DNA of 64,000 bases from Pueribacillus sp041725775 (GTDB taxonomy: Bacteria > Bacillota > Bacilli > Bacillales > UBA6769). How positions within the stretch are numbered: the first letter of the stretch is position 1; the number at the start of each line of letters is the position of its first letter. The position numbers and the translations under genes are program-made. The stretch lies in the NCBI RefSeq assembly GCF_041725775.1, contig NZ_JBEUEL010000002.1:132960-196959 (forward strand), read 5' to 3'. The notes beneath the pieces are model-generated. The model saw nothing but the letters and a program-made list of their open reading frames with translations. It was not told the origin of the DNA and did no database searches. This document shows positions 26,499 to 35,320 of the stretch, piece by piece.

Positions 26499-27584
26499 TT
26501 ATTTCGACTCCTTCGCTTTATATTCTTCCATTTGCTCCTCGATATTTTTTGGCATGTCTTCAAACATAAATCCTAGTAAATCCGTTACTTTTTGTTTTGG
26601 AGCATTGTCCGCTTTTTGAATCGCCTCTCTAATTTCCTTTTGAGCTTGTTCAATTGTTTGCTCTTCATCTTCTTCTGTCCATAAATTTTTCGCCTGTAAA
26701 TATGTTCTAAAGCGTACGATTGGATCTTTCTTTTCCCATTCGTTATCCAGATCGTCAGAACGATAACGAGTTGGGTCATCTCCGGCCATCGTATGTGGTC
26801 CGTAACGATATGTTAATGTCTCAATTAATGTTGGTCCTTCTCCATTTAATGCACGTTCTCGTGCTTTTTTCGTCACGACATAAACAGCTAATGGATCCAT
26901 GCCATCAACTTGTATACCTGGAATTCCGGCAGCCACTGCTTTTTGAGCAAGTGTTTTCGCCTTTGTTTGCAACTCAACAGGCGTAGAAATTGCGAAACGG
27001 TTATTTTGAATAAAAAAGATCGCTGGGGTGTTATATGCACCCGCAAAGTTAATTCCTTCATAGAAATCACCTTGCGATGACCCCCCGTCACCTGTATACG
27101 TAACTGCAACTGCCTTTTTGTTTCGCATTTTCAATCCAAGCGCGACACCTGTTGCTTGAATAATTTGTGCTCCGATTATAATTTGTGGTGGAAGAATATT
27201 TAAGTCTTCAGGAAGCTGATTGCCTTCGAAATGTCCTTTCGAAAATAAAAAAGCTTTATATAGAGGGAGTCCATGCCAAATAATTTGTGGGACATCCCGA
27301 TAGCCTGGTAAAATAAAATCTTCTTTTTCAAGTGCAAAATGACTTGCTAATTGCGAGGCCTCTTGACCAGCAGTTGGCGCATAAAAACCTAATCTTCCTT
27401 GTCGATTTAAAGAGATTGAACGTTGATCAAGTACTCGTGTGTATACCATTCTTTTCATTAATTCTCGTAATTGTTCATCTGTTAAATCCGGTTCCTCTGC
27501 TTTATTGACAATCTCACCATTTTCATTCAAAATTTGAAACGTTTGGAATTCCTTTTCAATCTTTGCTAGTGATTCGAATCCCAT
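26499..27584 (-). CDS. pdhA: Pyruvate dehydrogenase E1 component alpha subunit
   Basis: A 361-residue E1 alpha. The thiamine diphosphate motif runs from GDGGSSQGDF (~167) to QNNRFA about 27 residues later. The loop RYGPHTMAGDDPTRYRS is typical. I chose the ATG at 27584, preceded by GAAGAGGTGG; a GTG three codons earlier is also in frame. First gene of the operon, whose promoter must lie in the 390-bp gap to def. Confidence 0.96.
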   Translation of the reverse strand: MGFESLAKIEKEFQTFQILNENGEIVNKAEEPDLTDEQLRELMKRMVYTRVLDQRSISLNRQGRLGFYAPTAGQEASQLASHFALEKEDFILPGYRDVPQIIWHGLPLYKAFLFSKGHFEGNQLPEDLNILPPQIIIGAQIIQATGVALGLKMRNKKAVAVTYTGDGGSSQGDFYEGINFAGAYNTPAIFFIQNNRFAISTPVELQTKAKTLAQKAVAAGIPGIQVDGMDPLAVYVVTKKARERALNGEGPTLIETLTYRYGPHTMAGDDPTRYRSDDLDNEWEKKDPIVRFRTYLQAKNLWTEEDEEQTIEQAQKEIREAIQKADNAPKQKVTDLLGFMFEDMPKNIEEQMEEYKAKESK

Positions 27585-27975
27585 CAATACCACCTCTTCC
27601 TTTTTTTAAAAGTTAAACTGAGAAACTTATCCATCTTCTAGGTTAACCAAAAGCAATCGTTCCAATGACCGAAAACATTGACAACTAGACGGTTATATAA
27701 CAGGAACAAAAAAACAAAGACTGTACTATATTAAAATGTGAATTGACTATAACAGATCCATTTAAATTTAGTGTATATGATAACCTTAACATTTTCAACA
27801 TTTAAACACGATTAAGTTTCCATTTTTGCTCAACGCTTTCAACGACCTGTATTATATAACATTTCAACTCTGTTATAGAATAATTGTTATCTATCATGTC
27901 GCAATCAACTTTCAAGCATAACAATATGGTAAAATGATCAAAAGCACACATTTGCTTTTTTAGGAGTGATAAAGA
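27585..27975. other. Intergenic region pdhA / def
   Basis: About 390 bp of AT-rich sequence between divergent genes, so both promoters must be here. In B. subtilis ykyA lies at this position; no such gene is seen. No riboswitch or strong palindrome recognised. Confidence 0.5.
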
Positions 27976-28521
27976 ATGCTGACAATGAAAAATATTATTA
28001 GAGATGGAAACCCAGTTCTTCGCAAAAAAGCTGAGCCTGTTCAACTACCTGCCTCTGCAGAAGAAAAAGAGACGTTACAAAAAATGTTGCAGTTTTTACA
28101 CAACAGTCAAGATGAACAAATAGCTGAAAAATATAATTTACGACCAGGAGTCGGACTTGCCGCTCCCCAAATTGGATTAAGTAAAAGAATGATAACCGTC
28201 TTATTGACTGATCAAGATAAATTATATGAATATGCGTTATTTAATCCAAAAATTATTAGTCATTCCGTTGAGTTAACGTACTTGGAAGGTGGAGAAGGTT
28301 GTTTATCTGTTGATGAAGACATACCCGGAAACGTTCCGCGATATGCACGTGTCCAAGTAAAAGGAATAGATCTTGAAGGTAAGGAGATAAGGCTTCGTTT
28401 AAAAGGCTTGCCTGCGATCGTTTTTCAACATGAGATTGACCATCTTGATGGCATCCTATTTTATGATCGAATTGATAAGGAAAATCCTTTCAGAACGTAT
28501 GGAAATCCTATTGTACGTTAA
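27976..28521 (+). CDS. def: Peptide deformylase
   Basis: A 181-residue metalloenzyme that removes the formyl group from nascent protein N-termini. All three motifs are present: GVGLAAPQIG (~57), EGCLSVD (~108) and HEIDHLDG (~153), which supply the metal ligands Cys and two His. Insertions and length correspond to the larger Gram-positive type-2 form. TAGGAG precedes the ATG. In B. subtilis the homologue also lies beside the pdh operon. Confidence 0.96.
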   Translation: MLTMKNIIRDGNPVLRKKAEPVQLPASAEEKETLQKMLQFLHNSQDEQIAEKYNLRPGVGLAAPQIGLSKRMITVLLTDQDKLYEYALFNPKIISHSVELTYLEGGEGCLSVDEDIPGNVPRYARVQVKGIDLEGKEIRLRLKGLPAIVFQHEIDHLDGILFYDRIDKENPFRTYGNPIVR

Positions 28522-28656
28522 CGATTCCGTTTTTGATACTTAAAATAAAAAAAGTAGATACTAAAAAGAAGAGTAATGTAATTAAAGAAAGCATGAAAAA
28601 GATTCCATTTTCATTTATACTAAGAAAAAGTAAAAGTATTGGAGTAGTTTAACATT

Positions 28657-30324
28657 ATGAAATTTATTAAAAATCATCAAACAGCAGTATTTGCATTAGG
28701 AGGACTTGGTGAAATTGGTAAAAACACATACGGTGTCCAATTTCAAGACGAAATTATTTTGATTGATGCAGGAATTAAATTTCCTGAAGACGAGCTATTA
28801 GGGATCGACTACGTCATTCCAGATTACACGTATTTAGAAAAAAATAGTGATAAAATTAAAGGGCTCTTTATCACCCATGGACATGAAGACCATATCGGTG
28901 GAATTCCTTTTCTACTAAAACAAATGAATGTACCAATATACGGCGGGAAGCTTGCTATCGGATTAATCCGTAATAAACTTGAAGAACACGGCTTACTTAG
29001 AAGAGCGAAGCTACATGAAATTCAAGAAGATGACATTATTAAATTTCGCAAAACGTCTGTCAGCTTCTTCCGAACGACACATAGCATTCCGGATTCTTAC
29101 GGAATCGTTGTTAAAACACCGCAAGGAAATATCGTTCATACAGGTGACTTTAAATTTGATTTTACACCTGTAGGTGAACCTGCCAATTTAACAAAAATGG
29201 CGGAAATCGGAAAAGAAGGCGTACTTTGCTTACTTTCGGATAGCACAAACAGTGAAATTCCTGAATTTACAATGTCTGAACGAGTTGTCGGTGAAACGAT
29301 CCAAAATATTTTCAGAAAAGTATCAGGAAGAATTATTTTTGCAACGTTCGCTTCGAATATCCATCGGCTACAGCAAGTTGTAGAAGCTGCCGTTCAAAGC
29401 AATCGAAAAGTGGCCGTATTTGGAAGAAGCATGGAATCAGCCTTAGAAATTGGTCAAAGTCTCGGTTATATTCAAGCTCCGAAAGATACGTTCATTGAAG
29501 CGCAACAAATTAACCGTCTGCCAGATAATGAAGTGACCATTCTTTGTACAGGTAGCCAAGGAGAACCGATGGCTGCATTGTCACGAATTGCAAACGGCAC
29601 ACATCGTCAAATTCATATTATTCCTGGAGACACTGTCGTTTTCTCGTCTTCACCAATTCCTGGTAATACGGTTAGTGTTGGGAAAATTATTAATCGCCTT
29701 TATCGTGCAGGTGCGGAAGTTATCCATCATAAGCTGAGTGATATTCACACATCTGGTCACGGAGGTCAACAAGAACAAAAACTTATGATTCGCCTAATAA
29801 AGCCGAAGTTTTTCGTTCCGATTCATGGCGAATATCGAATGCTTAAATCACATACGAAATTAGCAGCTGATTGTGGCATTCCTGAAGAAAATTCGTTTAT
29901 TATGGATAATGGCGATGTTTTGGCATTAGAAGAAAATAAAGCAATCATTGCTGGCAAAATCCCTTCCGGCTCCATTTATGTTGATGGAAGCGGGATTGGT
30001 GATATTGGGAACATTGTGTTACGAGACAGAAAAATTCTTTCCGAGGAAGGTCTCGTCGTCGTGGTTGTCAGCATTAATATGAAAGAATATAAAATTCTTT
30101 CAGGTCCTGACATTATCTCAAGAGGATTTGTCTACATGCGTGAATCCGGAGATCTAATTAAAGAAGCTCAAGATCTATTAAAAAATCATCTTCAGCAGGT
30201 GATGGGAAAACAAACGAGCCAATGGTCGGAAATTAAAAATGAAATTACGGAAACGTTAGCACCTTTTTTATATGAAAAAACAAAAAGACGACCAATGATT
30301 TTACCGATTATTATGGAAATATAA
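28657..30324 (+). CDS. rnjA: Ribonuclease J1
   Basis: A 555-residue metallo-beta-lactamase/beta-CASP ribonuclease with endo- and 5'-3' exonuclease activity, central to mRNA decay. The zinc motif HGHEDHIGG is at about residue 74, with GDFKFDFTP and SDSTNSE following. The sequence MKFIKNHQTAVFALGGLGEIGK and the ending PMILPIIMEI match B. subtilis RNase J1. In B. subtilis rpoY (RNA polymerase epsilon) directly precedes rnjA; the 135 bp here do not encode it. Confidence 0.97.
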   Translation: MKFIKNHQTAVFALGGLGEIGKNTYGVQFQDEIILIDAGIKFPEDELLGIDYVIPDYTYLEKNSDKIKGLFITHGHEDHIGGIPFLLKQMNVPIYGGKLAIGLIRNKLEEHGLLRRAKLHEIQEDDIIKFRKTSVSFFRTTHSIPDSYGIVVKTPQGNIVHTGDFKFDFTPVGEPANLTKMAEIGKEGVLCLLSDSTNSEIPEFTMSERVVGETIQNIFRKVSGRIIFATFASNIHRLQQVVEAAVQSNRKVAVFGRSMESALEIGQSLGYIQAPKDTFIEAQQINRLPDNEVTILCTGSQGEPMAALSRIANGTHRQIHIIPGDTVVFSSSPIPGNTVSVGKIINRLYRAGAEVIHHKLSDIHTSGHGGQQEQKLMIRLIKPKFFVPIHGEYRMLKSHTKLAADCGIPEENSFIMDNGDVLALEENKAIIAGKIPSGSIYVDGSGIGDIGNIVLRDRKILSEEGLVVVVVSINMKEYKILSGPDIISRGFVYMRESGDLIKEAQDLLKNHLQQVMGKQTSQWSEIKNEITETLAPFLYEKTKRRPMILPIIMEI

Positions 30325-30331
30325 TGATAAA

Positions 30332-30474
30332 ACCACACAATTTGCATTGAACTGCGCCCTGTCATCAAGTACACGGTGATAATGAATGCTACAGCCTGGT
30401 GCCGATATTCTAAAGGTGCTAGGCTGTTTATCTGTCTACTATGTTGGGAGCATATCATATCACAATTGTGTGGT
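30332..30474. other. Structured element bounded by 11-bp inverted repeats
   Basis: ACCACACAATT (30332-30342) and AATTGTGTGGT (30464-30474) are perfect inverted repeats 121 bp apart. Inside is a second stem, ACAGCCT (30391-30397) with AGGCTGT (30421-30427), plus a weaker one around 30362-30380. It sits in the convergent gap between rnjA and ktrC. It could be a long compound terminator, a small folded RNA or a MITE-like element; I cannot tell which. I see no clear target-site duplication. Confidence 0.6.
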
Positions 30475-30552
30475 CGTTTTCACTTAAAAATTGAAAATGA
30501 ACGCTAGTCGATTAGAAAGAATGACATGACGTCAGCTTGGCATTTTTGCATC

Positions 30553-31218
30553 TTATTCATTATTCAGTAGCTTCTTTTCTAAGCGATTAATGTCTTGATA
30601 AGCGCCAATAACGACTAATATATCATCTTTACAGATCTTTTCGTCAGCCTGTGGTGAGACAATAATGGATTCCCCACGTTTAATCGCAACGATGTTAACA
30701 CCATATATTGCACGAATATCTAACTCAATTAAAGTTTTACCATCTATTTTTGAACTTGCAATTAATTCAACGATGCTGTATTCATCTGAAAGCTCCAAGT
30801 AATCTAGAACATTGTTTGAAACTAAGCTCGTGACAATACGAATACCCATATCTCGTTCAGGATGAACAACTTGGTCTGCCCCTATTTTATTTAAAACTTT
30901 TTCATGATGGTCGTTTTGGGCTTTTACAGTGATTCGTTTTACACCTAACTCTTTCAAAATTAACGTTGTTAATATGCTCGCTTGAATATTATCACCAATC
31001 GCAACAATGACGTGCTCAAAATTTCGAATTCCCAAATTTTTCATCACCGTCTCATCGGTTGTATCTGCAATGACAGCATGAGTAGCAATTTCAGAAAACT
31101 CATTAATTTTTTCCTCATCAATATCAATGGCAAGAACATCCATCCCTTGCAACGCTAACTCTTTACAAATGCTGCCTCCAAATCGACCAAGACCTATAAC
31201 TGCAAATTCTTTTTTCAC
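30553..31218 (-). CDS. ktrC: KtrC, cytoplasmic RCK subunit of a potassium uptake system
   Basis: A 221-residue RCK protein that gates the membrane subunit KtrD/KtrB. The RCK_N Rossmann motif GLGRFGGSICKELA (~8-21), the acidic strand end LAIDIDEEK, and a C-terminal RCK_C domain (~135-221) are visible. In B. subtilis KtrC binds nucleotides at the N domain and c-di-AMP at the C domain. GTG start with a GGGGGAAT site. A c-di-AMP-binding CBS protein (DarB) is encoded 3 kb away. Confidence 0.93.
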   Translation of the reverse strand: MKKEFAVIGLGRFGGSICKELALQGMDVLAIDIDEEKINEFSEIATHAVIADTTDETVMKNLGIRNFEHVIVAIGDNIQASILTTLILKELGVKRITVKAQNDHHEKVLNKIGADQVVHPERDMGIRIVTSLVSNNVLDYLELSDEYSIVELIASSKIDGKTLIELDIRAIYGVNIVAIKRGESIIVSPQADEKICKDDILVVIGAYQDINRLEKKLLNNE

Positions 31219-31425
31219 GACAATTCCCCCGATACAATAAAACGATTGACGTGATCATATCATATTATATTCGTTATGCGAAGAAAAAAATAAAAAGCTC
31301 AAAGATGAATGTTTGTAACATCTTTGAGCCTCGAATGAAAGACTCCAACATTAGTAAGACAATTTGCAAAACAGATTTTTCTCGTAAACATCGCTATCTA
31401 GCATCGTTTTTATATCATAATCGGA

Positions 31426-31671
31426 TTATATTTGAATGCGGCTTTCGACTTCCTGGCACACCTCTTCCGCTGATAATCCGCTTGCATTCAAAATTGACCC
31501 TTTTGAAACAACATTTTGAATGCCCATTATATTTTCGTCTTGGCCTGTAATTACACAAACATCGCAATTTTTTGCATCTGATTGTTCCTTTAAAGTCACG
31601 ACGTGATATCCTTTGTCACGCAATGCTTCAGAAACATTCGTTAACGTTTGTTCTACACCGACTTTTGCCAA
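31426..31671 (-). CDS. ykuS: YkuS (UPF0180) small protein
   Basis: An 81-residue protein of UPF0180. MAKVGVEQTLTNVSEALRDKG, CDVCVITGQDENIMG and SAEEVCQEVESR match Bacillus YkuS. Function unknown. TTG start with AGAGGGG upstream. In B. subtilis it lies in the same ykuL-ykuS stretch as ccpC, but the genes between (flavodoxins and dap genes) are missing here. Confidence 0.92.
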   Translation of the reverse strand: MAKVGVEQTLTNVSEALRDKGYHVVTLKEQSDAKNCDVCVITGQDENIMGIQNVVSKGSILNASGLSAEEVCQEVESRIQI

Positions 31672-31931
31672 TCAAAACCCCTCTTTCTTGTCATTTTTTG
31701 CAATCAGTTATAGTGCGTGTTCAGACGCAAGTAAGGCGACTCCATGAGTACATCTTTTTCTGCCTTACACCGAGGAAGCTACTTGATACGGATCGCAAGT
31801 CTATTCTTGTGCATCGCACGATGTTCTAACCTTACACAAATATTAAATTGTACCGGTACATGAAACGAAATAACGTGATTATTTGCACCTTTTTGAACAC
31901 CCTCTTATAAAGATTACAATACCCCTTTATT
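31672..31931. other. Intergenic region ykuS / ccpC
   Basis: A 260-bp gap downstream of ccpC and upstream of ykuS. The part 31710-31820 has higher GC and short CGCA-type stems, unlike the AT-rich flanks. The stretch ending CTTTTTGAACACCCTCTTATA at 31890-31910 resembles ends of dispersed Bacillus intergenic repeats, from memory only. No gene is seen. Confidence 0.35.
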
Positions 31932-32795
31932 TCAATTTTTATACTCTATGTTGACAAGTTCTAAAAATGCTTCCACTTGTTTTAAGCGTGTATAAGATTC
32001 ATGTGTAATAATCCACGTATCACGGCTGACTTCCTCAGATTGTTTAGACTGTAAAGGAATTTTATAGATGTTGTCATTTTCAGTTAAACTAATTGAAGGT
32101 AAGATCGCATAGCCAATTCCATTTAAAGCCATCTGTTTACATGTTTCAATATGATCAACGATAATCGTTTTCTCAGGCGGAGAAATAAAATGTTCATGCC
32201 ACCATGCTTGGATTTCACGATAATATGTTGAATCACTTTTAAATTGAATAAACGGTTTTTCTGAATTTTTTAATTGTGAAATTGATTGAATTTCAGTATC
32301 AACGAGGATAAGATCATCTTGAAACAATAACTTTTTTATCCCACGCCAATCTGGGTTTCCACGAATTATTCCAATATGGTAATGCTCTTCCTCAAATTGA
32401 TGTAAAATTTCACTACTCCATCCAGTAGTTAACGAAATTTTGACGTTCGGATAATTGCGAACATATCGCTTTAAAACGTTAGGTAGCCAATATTGTCCAA
32501 TGATCGAAGCGACAGCAAGCTTTAATGTACCTGAAACTTCAGCTTGCATAAGCGAAATTTCATCGAGCACTTTTTCTTTTTCAGCTAACGTCTTGTTTAC
32601 GTATTCAATTATTTTTTCTCCTGCTGGTGTTAGCACTAAACCGCGCTTTGAGCGTAAAAAAATTTCAGTCCCCCATTGTCGTTCAATTGTACGAAGTCTT
32701 TGACTTAATGCCGGTTGCGTTACATACAATCGTTCAGCAGCTTTACGCATATTCAACTCTTCTGCTAAAACAGATAACATTTCATATTCTGTCAT
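31932..32795 (-). CDS. ccpC: LysR-type regulator CcpC
   Basis: A 287-residue LysR regulator with an N-terminal winged helix (MLSVLAEELNMRKAAERLYVTQPALSQRL) and a C-terminal effector domain. SIIGQYWLPNVLKRY, GIIRGNPDWRG, FIQFKSDSTYYREIQAWWHE and IETCKQMALNGIGYAILPS are near-identical to B. subtilis CcpC, the citrate-responsive repressor of citB and citZ. I chose ATG at 32795; a GTG four codons upstream is too close to the ribosome site. It lies 26 bp after the MFS gene on the same strand. Confidence 0.92.
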   Translation of the reverse strand: MTEYEMLSVLAEELNMRKAAERLYVTQPALSQRLRTIERQWGTEIFLRSKRGLVLTPAGEKIIEYVNKTLAEKEKVLDEISLMQAEVSGTLKLAVASIIGQYWLPNVLKRYVRNYPNVKISLTTGWSSEILHQFEEEHYHIGIIRGNPDWRGIKKLLFQDDLILVDTEIQSISQLKNSEKPFIQFKSDSTYYREIQAWWHEHFISPPEKTIIVDHIETCKQMALNGIGYAILPSISLTENDNIYKIPLQSKQSEEVSRDTWIITHESYTRLKQVEAFLELVNIEYKN

Positions 32796-32821
32796 ATTTT
32801 TTAGCACTCCATCTTTAAAAT

Positions 32822-34324
32822 CTAAATGACCTTCTCACTTTTTGGAAGCATTATAATAAATAAAAAAGTGACACATGCAATCACGAACAAGCAGATATAT
32901 ACATAATGTAGTCCATAAGCTAGCCCATCTTGTAATAAAAATAATGTTTCTTCTGACAAAGTACTCTTTTCAGCATCATTTAATAACACGTTTGCGACAT
33001 CGTTAGATAATAATTTATCAACAGATTTTCCTTGTTTATAAAAATAATGGCTCATTTTACTATTTAAAATACCGCCTAATAATGCAGCACCGACAGCATT
33101 TCCTAACATGCGCATAAACATATTATTCGCAGTCGCAATGCCACGCATCTCCCAATTCACATGACTTTGAATTGCAACGATAAACGTCGTGCTCGTCAAT
33201 CCCATACCTATTCCTATAAAAAAAGAAGCCGCTCCTGCCCATATCGGACCTAATGCAGGTGTTAGAAAAACAAATAAGATAGCGCCAACAAGAAGTGAAA
33301 CTCCGCCAACAATTGCAAGCAAACGGAACCCGACTTTCACGATCATTCTTCCCGCAATAGTCGAAGCAATCGGCCAGCCAATTGACATTGTCGTTAATGT
33401 AAACCCTGCTATGATTGGGGTTTGCCCCATTACACCTTGTACAAATGTTGGTAAAAAGCTGGATACGCCCATGACAATCATACCTGATGTTAACGTTGCC
33501 AAATTCGGAGAAACCATCGCTCGTTGCCGCCATAATCTTAAAGGCAGCATAGGCTCTTCGAACAGGTGTTCTTGATAAAGGAAGAAAAGGAAAAAAAATA
33601 GAGCGATAGCCGATAAACTAACGATTTCAATAGAAAACCATTCCCACACACTTCCACCTTGGATTAAAACAACCATAAACGCTAAAATTGCAATTAATAA
33701 TAGAATTGAACCTAAATAATCAATCTTCTGTTGTTTCTTTTCACGTTCTTCATGCAAAAAAAATACAATCCCGATGATCGCAAACAAACCGATCGGAATG
33801 TTAATCCAAAAAATCCAAGACCAACTTACATACTGAACTAAAACACCTCCGAGTAACGGTCCTAAAATGGCAGAAATCCCCCAAACACTTGATAAATAGC
33901 CTTGAACTTTACCCCTTTCCTCAAGTGTGTACATATCACCTACAATCGTTGTTGCAATTGGGGTTACAGCACCAGCGCCAAAACCTTGAATCAGTCGAAA
34001 CATGATTAGCACCACCATTGAAGTAGCCAATCCGCATAAAAGTGAGCCAATTAAAAAGATGGTAACACCAAATACAAAAATAGGTTTTCTGCCAAACAAA
34101 TCTGCTAGCTTTCCGTAAATTAAGATTGTGACAGCTTGCATTATTAAATAAGCAGAAAAAACCCAACTATACAGAGAAAAACCGCCTAATTCAGAAACAA
34201 TACCTGGCATGGCTGTAGCGACAATTGTCCCTTCAATCGCTGACATAAACGTTGAAATTACGATCGCTGCTAACACGATAGGTTTATTTGTTTTTAGTTT
34301 CCTTTCACTTTCGACCAAATTCAT
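32822..34324 (-). CDS. MFS drug:H+ antiporter of the DHA2 (14-helix) family
   Basis: A 500-residue transporter with about 14 helices, resembling EmrB/QacA/LmrB-type efflux pumps. Family motifs: GKLADLFGRKPIFVFG (motif A, ~70), LIQGFGAGAVTPIATTIV, WGISAILGPLLGG (motif C) and WRWIFWINIP-like SWSWIFWINIPIGL. The substrate is unknown; drugs or lipids are usual for the group. It sits between darB and ccpC, which are adjacent in B. subtilis, so it is a local insertion into a conserved pair. Its transcription probably continues into ccpC. Confidence 0.88.
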   Translation of the reverse strand: MNLVESERKLKTNKPIVLAAIVISTFMSAIEGTIVATAMPGIVSELGGFSLYSWVFSAYLIMQAVTILIYGKLADLFGRKPIFVFGVTIFLIGSLLCGLATSMVVLIMFRLIQGFGAGAVTPIATTIVGDMYTLEERGKVQGYLSSVWGISAILGPLLGGVLVQYVSWSWIFWINIPIGLFAIIGIVFFLHEEREKKQQKIDYLGSILLLIAILAFMVVLIQGGSVWEWFSIEIVSLSAIALFFFLFFLYQEHLFEEPMLPLRLWRQRAMVSPNLATLTSGMIVMGVSSFLPTFVQGVMGQTPIIAGFTLTTMSIGWPIASTIAGRMIVKVGFRLLAIVGGVSLLVGAILFVFLTPALGPIWAGAASFFIGIGMGLTSTTFIVAIQSHVNWEMRGIATANNMFMRMLGNAVGAALLGGILNSKMSHYFYKQGKSVDKLLSNDVANVLLNDAEKSTLSEETLFLLQDGLAYGLHYVYICLFVIACVTFLFIIMLPKSEKVI

Positions 34325-34356
34325 GTTGACACCACTTTCACATTTGCGATTAGAAA

Positions 34357-34394
34357 TAAGAAAATCTGTCCCACCTAAGTTGGACGGACAGATT
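34357..34394 (-). terminator. Terminator overlapping the 3' end of darB
   Basis: AATCTGTCC (34363-34371) pairs with GGACAGATT (34386-34394); TTTTCTTATTT follows on the minus strand. The darB stop lies within the loop. Confidence 0.7.
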
Positions 34395-34821
34395 CTCGAT
34401 TCATTTCATGAATATAACGATTCATTTGTTTTAACAGAGCTCGTCGAGTGAAAATCCCAGTAAATATTCCTTCATCATTCACAACACATAGAAATGTATG
34501 GTCGATTGAAAGTTTTAATCCTTTTAGTAAACTTTCATTCTCATGAATACTTGGTACTTCACGATTCATTACATCTTCGACAACTTTGTTTTCGAGTCTT
34601 TCCATTTCAATTCTTTCGATTCCTAAAATTGAATCTAAAATGAGTGACATGCTTATAAGTCCTTTTAGTTTAAAGTCAGTATCTACTACTGGTATTGCAG
34701 AATAACCGGACTTAATTAATACGAGCATCGCATGTTCTAGAGGGTTGTTCATATGAACATGGGCAACTTTTTCAGATGGAATCATTAACTCCAAAATTTT
34801 TTTTTCATTAAAATCATGCAT
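34375..34821 (-). CDS. darB: CBS-domain c-di-AMP receptor DarB (CbpB/YkuL)
   Basis: A 148-residue protein of two CBS domains (about 10-70 and 80-140): IPSEKVAHVHMNNPLEHAM, GYSAIPVVD, then MNREVPSIHENESL and GIFTGIFTRRALL. It matches B. subtilis YkuL/DarB, which binds c-di-AMP and, when free, activates the (p)ppGpp synthase Rel and pyruvate carboxylase. pycA is in the same window. Strand and order relative to ccpC are conserved except for the MFS gene between them. Confidence 0.9.
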   Translation of the reverse strand: MHDFNEKKILELMIPSEKVAHVHMNNPLEHAMLVLIKSGYSAIPVVDTDFKLKGLISMSLILDSILGIERIEMERLENKVVEDVMNREVPSIHENESLLKGLKLSIDHTFLCVVNDEGIFTGIFTRRALLKQMNRYIHEMNRESVRPT

Positions 34822-35030
34822 TGCATTACACCCCTTCGGAAGTTTTTATAACGAGTTGATCCCGACTAAGAAGGGTTCAAATTAAGTGTATCATAAATTT
34901 TATAAGCCAACTACTCATACCGATGTTCCGTGAATGTATCAGAAAACAGCTGATTTTGACGATCAGGTTTATTTTGTAATGTAAATGAGAATAAAGTAAA
35001 TAAAATGATGGAAAGTAGGTGAGTTTTTCT

Positions 35031-35231
35031 TTGTTAGGAACCTTGATAGAGAAAAAGAGAAATGAAATGGTTGCATCCGCTTTAAAGTATGGTCTAAACG
35101 CAAAGAAAACGCTCCATCTCAGCCAACAGTTAGATCGATTACTGAATGTGCATGACTCTGAAAGAATCATGAATGAAAAAAGACATCTTAATCATGTAAA
35201 CGCTTTCTATTCATCTTCTATCTTACGTTAG
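35031..35231 (+). CDS. Spo0E-like aspartyl-phosphate phosphatase
   Basis: A 66-residue helical protein whose core, IEKKRNEMVASALKYG followed by LSQQLDRLLN, fits the Spo0E family signature (two helices with a central SxxLDxLxN). Members dephosphorylate Spo0A~P and delay sporulation. I prefer TTG at 35031, after TAGGTGAG at 35016-35023; GTG at 35019 is the alternative. The C-terminal tail after the motif is variable in the family. No adjacent partner gene. Confidence 0.75.
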   Translation: MLGTLIEKKRNEMVASALKYGLNAKKTLHLSQQLDRLLNVHDSERIMNEKRHLNHVNAFYSSSILR

Positions 35232-35282
35232 TTTTATACAGATGTAAAGAGATTAGGAATATTAAGAAAAATACGAACTTTA

Positions 35283-35320
35283 AAAGACGTGTATCCCATT
35301 AATGAGATACACGTCCTTTT
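35283..35320. terminator. Bidirectional terminator, Spo0E-like gene / nrdJ
   Basis: A 10-bp perfect stem, GACGTGTATC (35286-35295) with GATACACGTC (35306-35315), with A-rich left and T-rich right flank. Confidence 0.92.

Noticed and set aside
27802..28044. 80-codon minus-strand frame over the def start
   Set aside because: It overlaps the conserved N-terminus of peptide deformylase and has no ribosome site or family features.
30192..30458. 88-codon minus-strand frame over the rnjA end
   Set aside because: It overlaps the conserved RNase J1 C-terminus and the structured element; no ribosome site.
31251..31550. 99-codon plus-strand frame opposite ykuS
   Set aside because: YkuS on the minus strand is a recognisable family with a ribosome site; the opposite frame is a shadow.
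31672..31931. Possible shared dispersed repeat with 39.6-39.85 kb
   Set aside because: Both stretches have similar composition and short common words, but I could not align them over a meaningful length by eye.
33123..33533. 136-codon minus-strand frame within the MFS gene
   Set aside because: It overlaps the transporter in another frame on the same strand; the transporter has clear motifs and full length.
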